A DNA stretch of 64,000 nucleotides from Saccharina japonica (GCA_008828725.1 MEHQ01002986.1:717862-781861); one strand, 5' to 3'; numbered from the stretch's first letter, positions 1 through 10,150 are shown. The notes: generated from the sequence alone by a model not told the origin. A program made the numbers and translations.

Positions 1-611
1 GGTTTTGGATTTTTATCACCCGGGGTGGTATACCGTGGGGGTGTGGTATACACCGTACCCCTGGTGATAAAATGGGTGGGCGTTTGGGATTTTCGATTAT
101 TCACCACCCCGGGTGGTATACCGTAGGGGTGTGATATCATGGGGGTGTGATAATAGTGGTTTCAAATGAGTCGTACTGCCATATTCTAGGCAGACGGCGA
201 ACAAATGACGCGATCGAGCCTGGAACCGCAGCAGCAGTTGTCTGAGCCGCAGACATGTTTTGCCCGTTGTGATGGACCACGCTTGCACTACGGTTCTGTT
301 TGACCTCCACCTCCATGCTGCTGGTCTCCATACGGTAAGCTGTGGTACTCTCGCACACCTGGTGTGCTGCTGCTGCTGCTGCTGTGCTGTTCCGGTACCG
401 GCACTCGTTTAGTTGATCGGCACGCTTTCACCAGCGGTGATAACTCGGGGGTGTCATAATGATAATGAGGCATTACCTCAGGGGGTGTGGTATACACCGT
501 ACCCCGCGTGATAACTCGGGTGGTCGTTTAGGATTTTAGAATAATGGCCACCCGGGTGATATACCGTGGGGGGGTGGTATACAAAATGGGGTGTGGTATA
601 CACTGTCATAT
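1..611 (-). mobile_element. Family E element, right part (cut by window start)
   Basis: This is the reverse complement of the element at 38264-38930, with the same order of blocks: GGTATACCAC-rich palindromic ends, a CTG/CAG run, and a central ~220-bp block. It ends at 604-611 in TGTCATAT, the inverse of the ATATGACA that opens the other copy. The other terminus lies outside the window. The central block has an open minus-strand frame (about 137-358, 73 codons, starting at GTG) that is also open in the second copy, but the two translations differ at many residues and match nothing I recognise. I treat the block as repeat, not as a gene. Confidence 0.7.
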
Positions 612-1560
612 GAGTATACGGTACATCTTCCCTATCACAGGGATACGAACGAGAGGCAAACATAAACGGATAACGAAACCAAACACACAACAGGGCCGCG
701 TTCGAAGCAGCTACAACAGAGGTGCGCGGTACGGGTAGTCTATTAGTAGACGAGTTCTACTTACTACTGTAGTCGGCCTGGTGCCTTGTCACCCTGTCGG
801 CTATTATCTCATTCCTGCTCTCATCAACCGCGGCTTCCTTACGACGGTTGCCCCCCCCTCTGTCCATTCCCTTGTGCATCACCCACAACGGATGCGTGGC
901 GCTGTCTGCTCAGGTCCGCCTCATTCTTGTGCCACCTGGCCATGAACCGTTCAGTAGAAAGAACGAAGAAAACGTTTTTTCCACCCCCGAGATGAGCCTC
1001 TCGCTGTAGACTTATTTCAGTACAAAATACCGTACCAGGTATATATAGCAGTACCAGGTATCAATAACAACGTAGCGGCTATTTTCTTGCGCCCCCACGT
1101 ACGTCCCCACGTGCACGAGCGATAAGCCGCGGGAAAAATAAAATGAAATATACCGTCCCGAAAAGTAAGGACCTTAATCTCTTAGATCTTGTGGTTTGCG
1201 TGTGTCAGCTCGAAGAGGTAAGCGCGAGCTCACTGTGAGGTGAGCTTGTACGAGAAGCTTCAAAGAGAAGAGAAGAAAAGAAGATGATGAAGGTGACCCC
1301 AGGCCTTAGTTGATTATGTCCAGCAGACAATAGCTCGTGGAGAGCATGTTGTTGAAGAGAGCTGAAGAGGAGTGAGAGCGTGTGCGTGTCATGCACGTGA
1401 ACTCATATACTCGATCCCAAAACAAAGCAGGATACGACCCCAAGGATACGACCCCAAATAAGAAATTAAGCTGGACTATTCCCCGAATATGCTACCGGTG
1501 TTTCAGGGTACTGTATTCTACAAATCATGACAGTCCCATTGATATCCGCCGCGTACGTAC
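612..1560. other. Spacer with no recognisable gene
   Basis: Open frames here are short and lack recognisable motifs. The TACCAGGTAT motif occurs twice near 1033-1060, the first of many dispersed copies in the window. Confidence 0.5.
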
Positions 1561-1692
1561 GTACGATACTTATATGATACTCATTGACAGAGCTTTGCCT
1601 ACTACACCTCTGGTGTGTACCTGTATGTACGATACTTATATGATGCTCATGGCAGAGCTTTGGCTACCACACCTCTGGTGTGTACCTGTATT
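1561..1692. repeat. Tandem duplication, 2 x 66 bp
   Basis: Two adjacent units begin GTACGATACTTATATGAT at 1561 and 1627 and each ends in a CCTCTGGTGTGTACCTGTAT-type block. They differ by a few substitutions. No coding meaning is apparent. Confidence 0.85.
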
Positions 1693-2014
1693 TACTTGAC
1701 TTACTGTACTGTCTTACGAGTATAGCTACGCTGTGCTACGATACTGTATGCACCAGAGAGTACTTGTTATGTGTACGAGTGCATGCAAGAACATAAGACA
1801 TGCTGTTATATACTGGCTGATATCACATGACAACCGTGATACAGAACAATCAATTGCTCCTAGATGAGTAATGCCTACTGATGTAGTACGAGCTACTTTG
1901 TAGCAGATGACCCTGTGTTATCCAGCAGCGACTCTATGATACCGAATACTGCTATAATAGGTGTCATCTCTAACATAATCAAGGGCGTCCGAACAGTATT
2001 TTTTCGACACCTAA
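1693..2014. other. Spacer, nothing recognised
   Basis: AT-leaning sequence with no sustained open frame or repeat match inside the window. Confidence 0.4.
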
Positions 2015-2119
2015 CTATCAAAAATGGTCAGAATGGAAAAACAATCGGAGCTGGACGATATAGCACAAAACAAGTTTTTTTTTCAGAATTTTTCCGAAAA
2101 TCATCACTTGGTTTTAAAG

Positions 2120-2152
<33 letters not shown>

Positions 2153-2272
2153 GGGGGGGGGGGGTATTTAGGGGAAAAAAAACAGAAAAAAAAAAACAGG
2201 CTTAAAGAGCATCTATCAGGACCTAGGGCCGTAATAGTGATTATGCTAAAGCTAAGGCTGTAAGAGGAGACA

Positions 2273-2309
2273 NNNNNNNNNNNNNNNNNNNNNNNNNNNN
2301 NNNNNNNNN
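2273..2309. other. Assembly gap (37 N)
   Basis: The run of N lies just before the ~72-bp tandem units of the foldback element, so unit number here is not reliable. Confidence 0.99.
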
Positions 2310-2585
2310 ATTTGTTGCTTGCCTTAGTCATTTGACCATTGATCACGCATCCCTTTCGAGACAGAGGGGGGGGGGGTACTCATTTGTTGCTTGCCTTAGT
2401 CATTTGACCATTGATCACGCATCCCTTTCGAGACAGAGGGGGGGCGTACTGATTTGTTGCTTGCCTTAGTCATTTGACCATTGACCACGCATCCCTTTCG
2501 AGACGGGGGGGTGTACTCATATCGTGCACGGCCTTAGTCGTATGACCATAGACCCTCGCATCCCTACAATGCCGGGACGGAGCAC
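2310..2585. repeat. ~72-bp tandem repeat inside the foldback element
   Basis: Three close units begin ATTTGTTGCTTGCCTTAGTC at 2310, 2382 and 2452 and end in CTTTCGAGAC plus a G run. A fourth, diverged unit (from ~2513) continues to 2585. Single related units recur after a poly-G stretch at 49955-50062 and at 60495-60560, so the unit also travels alone. Confidence 0.85.
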
Positions 2586-2721
2586 GGGGGAGGTCTTTAA
2601 AACCAAGTGATTGGTGTTTGGAAAAATCCAGAAAATGTAAAACTTGTTTTGTTCTAAACCATGCAGCGATCACAGTGCTCCGATTGTTCTTCCATTCTGA
2701 CCATTTTTGATAGGTTTAGGT

Positions 2722-2772
2722 TTGGCTAGGTTAGGTTGGGTTGGGTTGGGTTGGGTTGAATCGGGTTGCATT
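2722..2772. repeat. TTGGG pentamer tract
   Basis: Seven or so degenerate TTGGG/TTAGG pentamers. The complementary pentamer (CCCGA/CCCAA) forms tracts at 34388-34500 and ~35330-35350. It is interstitial, so I do not call it a telomere. Confidence 0.6.
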
Positions 2773-3083
2773 GGATTCAGTTCGCTTGGTATTGTCCCAT
2801 TGAACAGGAGGGGGGCTCTGGGCACCTTGACTTGATGGCCAATATAACAGAGTCGCCGGTTACAGCGCAGTGCAGGAAGACCAGCGCAAAGCAAAACATA
2901 CTGCCCTCGATTTTCGTCCATCCGCCGTTCCGTTCGATTGCGAAGTATGCCCAGTGCCTCAAGCTGCGCGGGTACTCCTTTGGCGACCACCCAGAGGGCT
3001 TCACTGAGATGGAAACATCCGACCCCGCTCAGATCGGGGCAACGCTGACAGATGATTGCCAGGTACAGTCAGACGGCATGTAG
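2766..3083 (+). CDS. Unrecognised open frame, possible exon
   Basis: A 105-codon open frame ending in TAG. From about residue 20 its codon use and residue mix look more protein-like than neighbouring spacer: a charged, cysteine-containing stretch through 2840-3060 with no low-complexity bias. A GT follows a CAG at 3060-3063 (CCAG|GTACAG), which could be a splice donor, so the true exon may end there. I recognise no family. The start is arbitrary, because the first ~20 residues overlap the end of the GGGTT-rich tract. It could be noise. Confidence 0.2.
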   Translation: MHWIQFAWYCPIEQEGGSGHLDLMANITESPVTAQCRKTSAKQNILPSIFVHPPFRSIAKYAQCLKLRGYSFGDHPEGFTEMETSDPAQIGATLTDDCQVQSDGM

Positions 3084-3199
3084 TATGCGCCTCCCCAAGT
3101 GAGATGCGTATTTAAGCCTGCTACCGTCAAGACTGTTGGGTTTGCACAGACGGAGGCGTCGTGCTCCTTTCTCAGCGCTCGATATTGCCAGAAAAGAAA

Positions 3200-3532
3200 A
3201 TGCCGATTTTAGGTTAAAACGCTCCGTTTTTCAGAAAAGATTTTAGCAAAAAACGTTGTACCGCTATCGTAGCATGTATTTTGTGAGGGTGTTTACTTGC
3301 GGAGCTCTATACCATTCGTTGCAGTGGTAAGTCAATCAAACATTTTGGATTTTGGAGGAAACTCAAAGTGCTACGTACATACCCGATGAACCATCCCATG
3401 GCCTAACTAAGCATAAAATGAAAAATATTGCGAAACCGGAATAAAACTTCGACGATCCCCCCCCCCCCCTGTCATTAAGAAAACTGTTCAGCCAAAACGT
3501 GATATATGCCTTTATCGTAGCACGCGCCTTTC
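3200..3532. mobile_element. Family A element, degraded, with a doubled right end
   Basis: The right terminus (CAGCCAAAACGTGATA... TATCGTAGCACGCGCC, ending ~3528) and the internal marker TTTTGGAGGAAA match the intact copy at 50232-50482. A second right-end-like block, ending CTATCGTAGCATGTA at ~3282, precedes it. The left terminus is lost. No coding capacity. Confidence 0.65.
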
Positions 3533-3619
3533 CTAACCGGGAAGTAGGTTCCGAACGTCTGTAGGAGTTACAGTAGTAGGTTCCTGGCTGTACATTGAGG
3601 AAGCGTGCTACGATACGGG

Positions 3620-3890
3620 TGTGTGTGTGTGTTCTTCACATTAAACCTTCCTTTCTACCCGTCGACATCCAGCACACCCAGTGTCCGTGCCGATTCTTCA
3701 TCCTAAAAAGGTACCAGTTCTGTGTGGTCACAAAACTACGACACAGAGGCACTACGCTCAGTGCAGTAAGCAGAGCAGACAGAGCAATGCCATATACGAC
3801 AGGCAAGACCTACCCTGCTAGCAATCCAGGTGCATGCAAGAGACAAAAAGAGAAAAAAAAAAAGGCGAAAAGGAAAAAAGAATAGAAAGT
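3620..3890 (-). mobile_element. Family B retroposon-like repeat, near full length
   Basis: Read on the minus strand it starts with a pyrimidine-rich stretch (3840-3885 on plus is A/G-rich), passes through the block around TGGATTGCTAGCAGGGTAGG, then CACGGACACTGGGTGTGC and GATGTCGACGGGTAGAAA, and ends in GTGAAGAACACACACACAC. Eight dispersed copies share the CA-rich end, while the other end is cut at different points. Constant 3' end, short tandem tail and variable 5' truncation are usual for target-primed retroposons (SINEs or LINE 3' ends). No pol III boxes are clear. An open frame on plus is shared by copies but drifts, so I do not call it coding. The copy lies between two inverted family A elements. 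Confidence 0.65.
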
Positions 3891-3914
3891 AAATATACTG
3901 AAGCAAATCAACAG

Positions 3915-4207
3915 TCGGGTAGAACGTTTTGGCTAAAATCGTTTTCGGGATGACGGTGTGTGTGCTCCCTTATAACCCAAATCGTCGGAAATGCAATTAT
4001 TATGTTTTTCGCCAAATACTATGTATTCTGTTTACCTAGGCTATGGAACCGTTACTCGGGTACACGTATATAGCAATGTTCTGTTTGTCAAAATCAGTTT
4101 TTAGACCACTGAAGGTATGATGGTATAGAGCTCCTCAAGTGAGGAAGGAGTCTCAGAAATGTACTGGATGCAGGTGCACCTCTACCCTACCTAGCATGAT
4201 GTGTCAG
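3915..4207. mobile_element. Family A element, inverted relative to 3200-3532
   Basis: It begins with ACGTTTTGGCTAAAATCGTTTTC and ends with GGTGCACCTCTACCCTACCTAGCAT, the two ends of family A in reverse order. Internal landmarks (CTCCTCAAGTGAGGAAG) are present, with several insertions relative to intact copies. It forms an inverted pair with the copy at 3200-3532, with a family B repeat between. Confidence 0.7.
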
Positions 4208-4397
4208 AAGTTGGACCTACTACTACTGTTGTTGTAGGCTTGCCTCATCATGACCTTACTACGAAGGCAAACAGCTTTCTCATTTCTGGGGAGGAAAACC
4301 GCACCGCACGAAAAAACAAAAGTAAGGTACAGGCCCATCTTAATCTATATCCCCTCATGCCATCCGTGGTGTGGCCGATATATACTCCTCCTCGCAG

Positions 4398-4586
4398 ATC
4401 ATGGACGTGCACCTGGGAATGAAGCACCTCGCGGATGGGAGCAGCTATACACCAGACTCGTTTGGGAAGGCTGTGACCGCGGTCCGAGACGAAGACATGG
4501 CGTGGATGGCCAAGAAGGAAAGGCACCTTAAGGGCCTGTGCCACGAGTCGTGGGCGTCCCTTTCGCGGTGGAAACCCTACTCGTAG
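4398..4586 (+). CDS. Candidate terminal exon, unknown protein
   Basis: A good acceptor (pyrimidine-rich ATACTCCTCCTCGCAG) opens onto 62 in-frame codons ending in TAG. The encoded stretch is mixed and charged, with a methionine-, lysine- and tryptophan-containing helix-like centre (about residues 30-60), unlike the low-complexity frames nearby. No upstream exon is identified and no family is recognised. Read without splicing, the frame opens at 4371 with ATG. It could equally be a relic exon. Confidence 0.3.
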   Translation: MMDVHLGMKHLADGSSYTPDSFGKAVTAVRDEDMAWMAKKERHLKGLCHESWASLSRWKPYS

Positions 4587-4644
4587 TTGCAGAAGGCGAC
4601 CGCTATATCCCAAGAAATGTCAGTTTGTCGTCGAGGCTAAATGT

Positions 4645-4848
4645 ATGGCTTTGGTTTGTTGGCGCGATCGAGCACAGGCCACCCTAGGCTGTGATATAGT
4701 GTTATGGGATATACTGTATGTAGTATTGCACGCGGCTCTAAGCAACGTCGATTTGGTCGAGTTTCTAAACGACCGTGAGAAAACGAGCCTCTCACTTGTT
4801 TGGGACCGACTTTCTCGAGAGTTGGCGGCGCCCTCTGTAGTCCTGTAG
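4645..4848 (+). CDS. Short open frame, possible relic exon
   Basis: A 67-codon frame from ATG to TAG. Its second half has a leucine-rich pattern (DLVEFLNDREKTSLSLVW then RLSREL) that loosely resembles the helical part of an F-box, but the conserved proline and the usual length are missing. It follows the candidate exon at 4398-4586 after ~60 bp and could belong to the same broken gene. Low certainty. Confidence 0.18.
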   Translation: MALVCWRDRAQATLGCDIVLWDILYVVLHAALSNVDLVEFLNDREKTSLSLVWDRLSRELAAPSVVL

Positions 4849-4849
4849 C

Positions 4850-5543
4850 CTTTGAAAGTAATCTTCAAACCCAATTTCTAGCTGAAAGCATGCTTGAAAG
4901 GTTTCACAAAGCGGAGCGATCAGACCGCCATGTTTTATGTACGATATACATTTAGCGGGGTAGACGGATCCGTGATTATCTATTAGGTAGTACCTCGGGT
5001 ATACAATCTACTGCCATCATCTAGATCACGTTGTAACTAGGCGGGGTCTGAAGGACGAACTCCCTGCCCCCATGTTTGCCGGGTTAAAACTGTAATGTGT
5101 ACAGCTCTTGACTTGCTAGCGTGAAAAGCAGTGTGTGTCGATATAGGCAGAGAGCGTGGGTCGAATATCCATGGGGAAAATCGGTTGTGCAACTACTTCG
5201 CAATCGATGAGCTCAGAGGTTGTGTTTCAGCTACACACAGATCTGCTGCGTCAGCGACTGGCTGCGTCAGCAACCGGGTGGGTAAAAAGTGGGTGTCCAG
5301 GTCACTGTCCGACTGGGTGTCCCTATATCGCTTTGGACCGGGTCTTCAGAAGTTGTGAAATTCGAGGGGGGACAGAAAGTGGTGTGTAGGTCCCGACCTA
5401 CCTAACGGTTATCTCGAAATAGAATAGTTCTTGGGTGATAGGCGTCTCGAACTGATTTCCTAAGAGTCTACCGTACGTAGTGTTCTATTATTTTTAACCC
5501 GAGAGGTCGAAGAGCGGGGGGGAGCAACTAGTAACGGTCGTAC
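4850..5543. other. Spacer, nothing recognised
   Basis: Several overlapping frames of 70-80 codons lie on plus around 5131-5389, but none has a motif or a plausible splice structure. Short direct repeats (TGCGTCAGC, GGGTGTCC) occur near 5250-5330. Confidence 0.4.
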
Positions 5544-5852
5544 TGTTGCGGCGGGTATCTGGGCATGACGGTGGATCCAAGCGGGTTTCGGGTTGAGGTT
5601 TGATGGGCATGAAAACGGGGATAATGACGAGCGGTCCCCGGTGTGGTACATGCCTCCGGGGGTGGAAACCCACGGTAGCGTGTACACACGGAAGATCACT
5701 CGTGTTTTGTCCCAGCTTTCTCGTGAGCTGGAGGGACCAGCTATGGCGTCCGAGAGACCGGATGTACGACGGGCAGACAACGGTCGATGCTCACCCAGGT
5801 GGTAGTCTATGCGTATGAACTCAGCATAAGCTTTGGCGTGTCGTACTGTGGG
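5544..5852. repeat. Third, partial copy of the left end of the 8.7-kb block
   Basis: From TGTTGCGGCGGGTATCTGGG onward, the sequence is almost identical to the first ~310 bp of duplication copy 2 (17631-17940), and slightly more different from copy 1 (8736-9045). Homology stops abruptly near GGCGTGTCGTA. All three copies keep a 69-70-codon plus frame and an overlapping minus frame, so both look conserved only because the DNA is. Confidence 0.9.
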
Positions 5853-6689
5853 TGGTTTAGTGTGGGTGAGTGAGAGCTGAGTCCGCCACCCTGATAGGGG
5901 TCGTGCGGTATGCCTCACTCAGCAGAGCTCGGTCTCGAGGCTCAGGGTCTGTCGGGGTGCAACCCCGATCCCACTCAACAGACTCTGGACTCGGGGGGCT
6001 CATATGCGTGAGGTAGCCCCACACACTCTACTCATGTGTTCAACGCCGGTCTTTTAGAAGGAGGGACGTATCCTGGAGTCGGCCGCGGCACATAATATCT
6101 TTGTAGTGCGCAGCGCCGACCCTTCGTTATAGGGGCCTCGCAAGCCCGGACGAGGGTTGGTGGCTAATCGCGTTTACCCGCTAGACCTACGTAGACATAT
6201 GTACCCGTATGCGTAACAATAAATCATACACAAAAAGGCACCATAACAGGAATTGAACATTATACTACTTTTAATACAGACACGACATCTACATCGAAGT
6301 CACAAACAACCTACTATTATTTTCTGGTAAGTGCATTAACCTTTTCCACAACAAGTACGTTACTCGAAAAAACTATTGTATATTTATTAGTGGCCGAGCT
6401 TATCACTAAGCATGCCACCAACGGAAGCAAGGCCGCACTCGTGCACGCGGCGAGGAGTCAGAGAGGTGAGAGGGTAGCAGGAAAGGGAGAGAGACTCAGA
6501 CAGGAGATGAGAGAAAGGATTCCATGGTGCTGATGACGCAACCAACCCCACGAACTTTGCCATGTCCAACCACGCACGCATGTTCGACCGACGCTCGTGT
6601 ACTTGCGTGCTTGTAATTGTACATGGGCGCTTGCCATCCGCCTTATCATGTACCTGGTAAGTAGGTTTGACTCGTCTGTTGCATGACTT
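5853..6689. other. Spacer with GC-rich, foldable stretch
   Basis: 5900-6180 is GC-rich with several inverted repeats (for example TCGGGGTGCAACCCCGA at 5953-5969), but matches no RNA gene I know. 6180-6690 shows nothing. No coding frame is supported. Confidence 0.4.
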
Positions 6690-6862
6690 TCGTGGTACAC
6701 GATTCAGTGTATGCATGCATGTAGGCGGGATGCTCGGTCATGTACAGGTGTGTGTAGCCGTGTTTGACGTGGTTTCGTGGTACACAATGTAGTTCATGCG
6801 TGCATGTAGGCTGGATGCTCGTTCGTGTATACGTGCTTGTAGCCTTGTTCGACGTCGGTCTT
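6690..6862. repeat. Minisatellite, 2 x 85 bp
   Basis: Two units contain TCGTGGTACAC followed by a GCATGTAGGC[G/T]GGATGCTCG block. They start near 6691 and 6776. Confidence 0.8.
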
Positions 6863-6924
6863 GTGAGGAAAACGCTCTCACTACCCATCGTTAGAATCCT
6901 CGATGTCTAGGGTAAACAACGTAA

Positions 6925-7245
6925 ACTCTTCGCTACTCGTTGCATGCTTATCATGCTTGTGCGTACGACGTAGACGATATGGACATATGTGGATGCACGC
7001 TAGACTAGGTACTACGCTCCTCAAAGCACATGCTCGTTGTCTAATTTGTTATCGCCGCTCCTCGTCGCATGCTCGTCATGCATGTATATACGACGTAGAC
7101 GATATGAACATATTTGGATGAACGCTGGACGAGTTACGCTCCCCACAGTATACTTTCGTCGTATGAATTATTATCGCTGCTCCTCGTCGTATGCTTGTCA
7201 TGCATGTGCATACGATGTAAACGATACGGACAGATTGGGATGCAC
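6925..7245. repeat. Minisatellite, 3 x ~122 bp
   Basis: Units share CGTACGACGTAGACGATATG and a GGATGCACGCT-type block at about 6961, 7085 and 7205. Divergence is ~15-20% by eye. The open frames here (up to 124 codons) are made of the repeat. Confidence 0.8.
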
Positions 7246-7369
7246 GCTGTACCTGCTGAAATGTCACCACACCCGATCAATTTATACCTGGAATACCGGT
7301 ATGCTTGACCGCGCGTATAATAGTATTTTCGCGGGTCATAGACAGACAAGCATACACGGCTATAAAAAT

Positions 7370-7920
7370 ATGTGTTGGCAGCGAACACCGCCTTGGGTAT
7401 CGCGTGGCTGACCCCTTCCTTGCCAACGGGTGGGGAGGAGGGTGTGCCGTGATATCGGGTGAATATATGTTATGCATGCATCTGTGCTCGAAGCTAGGCA
7501 TGTTTGTTGCCTCCGTACTGGGTTGGCCCAATGTGTATTGACAATATTCTGTTCATGATGTTTGCCTGGCAGTTAGTTTCGTTGTTGGCACCGGACACCG
7601 TCTTGATTATCGCGCGGCTAGGCCCTTTCTAGCCAACCAGCTGGGGAGAATGATACGACGATGTAGGGCAGTTTCGATATACAAAGTGATACTATTGCTA
7701 TGAGGTCGTGGATATATATATCTGTTGATGATGTCTGCCTTGCGGTTAGTTTCGCTGTTGGCATCGGACACCGTCTTGGTTATCGCGTGGCTGGCCCCTC
7801 TGTAGCCAACCAGCTGGGGAGGAGGATACGACGATGTACCGTGGGCAATTTCGATATAGTGATACTATATCTATGGGGTGTGGTTGTATATCCGTTGATC
7901 ACGAGGCAGAGGGTTTAACG
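7370..7920. repeat. Minisatellite, 3 x 175-208 bp
   Basis: Units carry TTGGCA..ACACCGTCTTGGTTATCGCG followed by TAGCCAACCAGCTGGGGAGG, at about 7376, 7584 and 7758. A fragment of the same unit (ATCGCGTGGCTGTCCTGTACC) lies at 8692-8735, immediately left of duplication copy 1. Confidence 0.8.
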
Positions 7921-8139
7921 CCCACTGCCATCTGCTATGACCCCGTCCCATGCCCAGCCCCTTTTCGGCCGTAGCCCGCGCAGCGCTCTTGACGTTTTAG
8001 GCATGGAAAGCCTGGATATTTTCGCAGAGAATCGCGACCAACACACGAGGGAAGTCAAGAGGTCGCCGATCGGGGGTGGAACATGTTGAAGGACGAGATG
8101 AAGGCGGGGAGGATGTGGGGTGGAGGGGTTGTCGCGGCG
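7921..8139. other. GC-richer spacer between arrays
   Basis: Overlapping minus frames of 75-98 codons are proline/arginine-rich without motifs. Nothing supported. Confidence 0.3.
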
Positions 8140-8665
8140 CACTCGGCGTGCTGAGAGGGCTTTTTCCTAAAACGGGTAGACTGGCCGGGTTTTTCCCTCT
8201 TAGTCTTGGTTGGCATAGCGCGTGAAGGGGGTCTAGGAAAGTTGTTCCATGGGGAAGAGCATTCCTCCCCTTACGTTGGTGTTTGCGACGCATGTGAAAT
8301 TTTGTGCGTGCTGAGAGAGGTTTTTATCCTTGACGGAAAAATGTGGCCGGGTTTTTCCCTCTCAGTCTTGGTTGGCATAGCGCGTGCAAGGGGTCCAACA
8401 AAAAGTGTGGCTCTTGTTGCGTTCGTGTTGCGACGCATGTGAAATCTGGTGCGTGCTGCGAGGGGTTTTTCCTTGACGGAAAAACTTGGCCGGGTTTTCC
8501 TTTCTCAGTCTTGGTTGGCATTGGGCATGGCGGGAGTCCTAGAAAACAGTGATCCCCGTGTTACGTCAGTGTTGCGACGCATGTGAAATCCTGTGCGTAC
8601 TGGGGAAGGCTTTTCCTTAACGGAGAAATTTGGCCGGGTTTTCCTTCCGCAGTCTTGGTTGATGT
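8140..8665. repeat. Minisatellite, ~3.5 x 144 bp
   Basis: The block GGCCGGGTTTTTCC..CAGTCTTGGTTGGCAT recurs at 8183, 8345, 8488 and 8632, with TGCGACGCATGTGAAAT in each full unit. Spacing is 162, 143 and 144 bp. Confidence 0.85.
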
Positions 8666-9254
8666 AGACAACCTTAGACCCACCGCCTAGAGGATCGCGT
8701 GGCTGTCCTGTACCTGGCCACCCAGCTGGGGAGGATGTTGCGGCGGTTATCTGGGCACGACGGTGGATCCAAGCGGGTTTTCGGTTTATGGTTGATGGGC
8801 ATGAAAACGGGGATAATGACGAGCGGTCCCCGGTGTGGTACATGCCTCCGGGGGTGGAAACCCACGGTAGCGTGTACACACGGAAGATCACTCGTGTTTT
8901 GTCCCAGCTTTCTCGTGAGCTGGAGGGACCAGCTATGGCGTCCGAGAGACCGGATGTACGACGGGCAGACAACGGTCGATGCTCACCCAGGTGGTAGTCT
9001 ATGCGTATGAACTCAGTATAAGCTTTGGCGTGTCGTAGTGTGGTGGAAGATGTGTGCTTAGGGAGCAGAGGACTGCTGCGCACTGGATGATAATCGATAT
9101 AGAAGGTCTTGGTAGGAACATGACACATGCCCAAGGAGCCTGTTGCGTACCTACGGGTCAACAGGGTATCCTCCACATTATGAATGATGCGTGCCAAGTT
9201 TTTCACTGTGACAGTACTACCGGTGGTATTCAATGCGTGGTCGTGGGGGATCGA

Positions 9255-9640
9255 CAGCAGGAAGAGCGACGAGGTCGATGGGCAGAAAGGAAAACAGAAC
9301 AAAAGTTGTTGCTGCTGCTGCTGCAGATTATGGTAGTAGTACGTAGTAGCTGTGGTCGAAAATATCGAATGGAATTCGGGGTAGGTGTATGACCGTCCTA
9401 CAGCCGCAAGAGCGACGGGGTCGATGGACAGAAATAAAAACAGACAGGAGTTGCTGCTGCAGTACATTAGTAGTATCTGTGATCGAACATCTCGAATGTA
9501 ATTCTTGGTAGGTGTGATGCACAGTAGAACTACAACTCGAGGGGGTAAGATATGCCCGTCCTACAGCAATAAGAGCGACGAGATCGATGGACTGAAAGGA
9601 AACCAGACGCAAAAAAAAAGTATTCCTCTTGCCGCAGTGG
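9255..9640. repeat. Minisatellite, 3 x 147-163 bp
   Basis: Units start AAGAGCGACGRGRTCGATGG (9262, 9408, 9571), followed by an A-rich stretch and a GCTGCTGCTG run in the first two. The duplicate lies at 18150-18535. Frames on both strands here are repeat-derived. Confidence 0.85.
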
Positions 9641-9887
9641 TGAAAGTTTTTCCGAATGAAATTCGAGCAGATCTGCAAACGGACCGCAACAAGCAGGAGG
9701 AACGAGATGAAAGGTAATATGCCCGACTAAATTTGTGTCGTCAATGCAACGGACAACAGCAAAGAACGAGGGGTGGTGGTTGGAGTGTTCCATCTTGGAA
9801 GGGTGACACCAGAAACAGCACACTAACCATAGATAGGTGCCTTACAATGGTCGGCCCGTCATTAGAGCTATCCATACGTATCGACCC

Positions 9888-10150
9888 ATGCTACGGCGGT
9901 AGAAGTGCACCATGTTTTTGCCTTATAAGGGTGGTCACTTGAGGTGCTCTATATACCTCACCCAAAAACCGATTTTGAAGGAAAACAAAAGTGCTACGAG
10001 TACCCCATTAGAATCCCATGATCTCAGTATGGGGCTAAAATATATTTCAACAAGAAAATGAAAGACCGGACGGCTTTACGTTAAGGAGCCCGATCGCTCA
10101 GAAACAAAATCAACAAAAAAGCTATGACTCTATCGTAGCACACGCGTATC
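9888..10150. mobile_element. Family A element in duplication copy 1
   Basis: The left end is CATGCTACGGCGGTAGAAGTGCACC and the right end is CTATCGTAGCACACGCG. Internal landmarks (ACCGATTTTGAAGGAAAAC, GGAGCCCGATCGCTCAGAAA) match 50232-50482. About 260 bp, non-coding. Confidence 0.8.

Larger units (their letters stand above)
2015..2713. mobile_element. Foldback-type element with ~110-bp inverted repeats
   Basis: The left arm (2015-2120) and the reverse complement of the right arm (about 2587-2713) align over more than 100 bp: both start CTATCAAAAATGGTCAGAAT, pass through ACAATCGGAGC and ACAAAACAAGTTTT, and end in CACTTGGTTTTAAAGACC. The middle holds a C-then-G homopolymer stretch, an assembly gap and a ~72-bp tandem repeat. 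No transposase frame is present, so it is non-autonomous. Target duplications are not clean: the flanks are CACCTAA and GTTTAGG. Long arms with a variable tandem-repeat core fit foldback or some MULE-type elements, but the superfamily is undecided. Confidence 0.75.

Noticed and set aside
2722..2772. Interstitial telomere
   Set aside because: The pentamer TTGGG is degenerate, is not the TTAGGG or TTTAGGG expected in most algae and stramenopiles, and recurs inside the LNR gene intron.
3626..3780. Conserved peptide shared by family B copies (around LPVDIQHTQCPCRFF on plus)
   Set aside because: The frame is antisense to the inferred direction of the retroposon, is broken in several copies and carries substitutions without codon bias.
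5900..6180. Structured RNA gene
   Set aside because: GC-rich with hairpins, but no match to rRNA, snRNA, SRP or RNase P landmarks that I can recognise.
8505..9467. 320-codon minus open frame, repeated as 293 codons at 17481-18362 and 152 codons at 5460-5918
   Set aside because: It runs through two different minisatellites and a CTG tract, has no motif, and its apparent conservation follows from the recent DNA duplication. The three ends differ because the flanking repeats differ.
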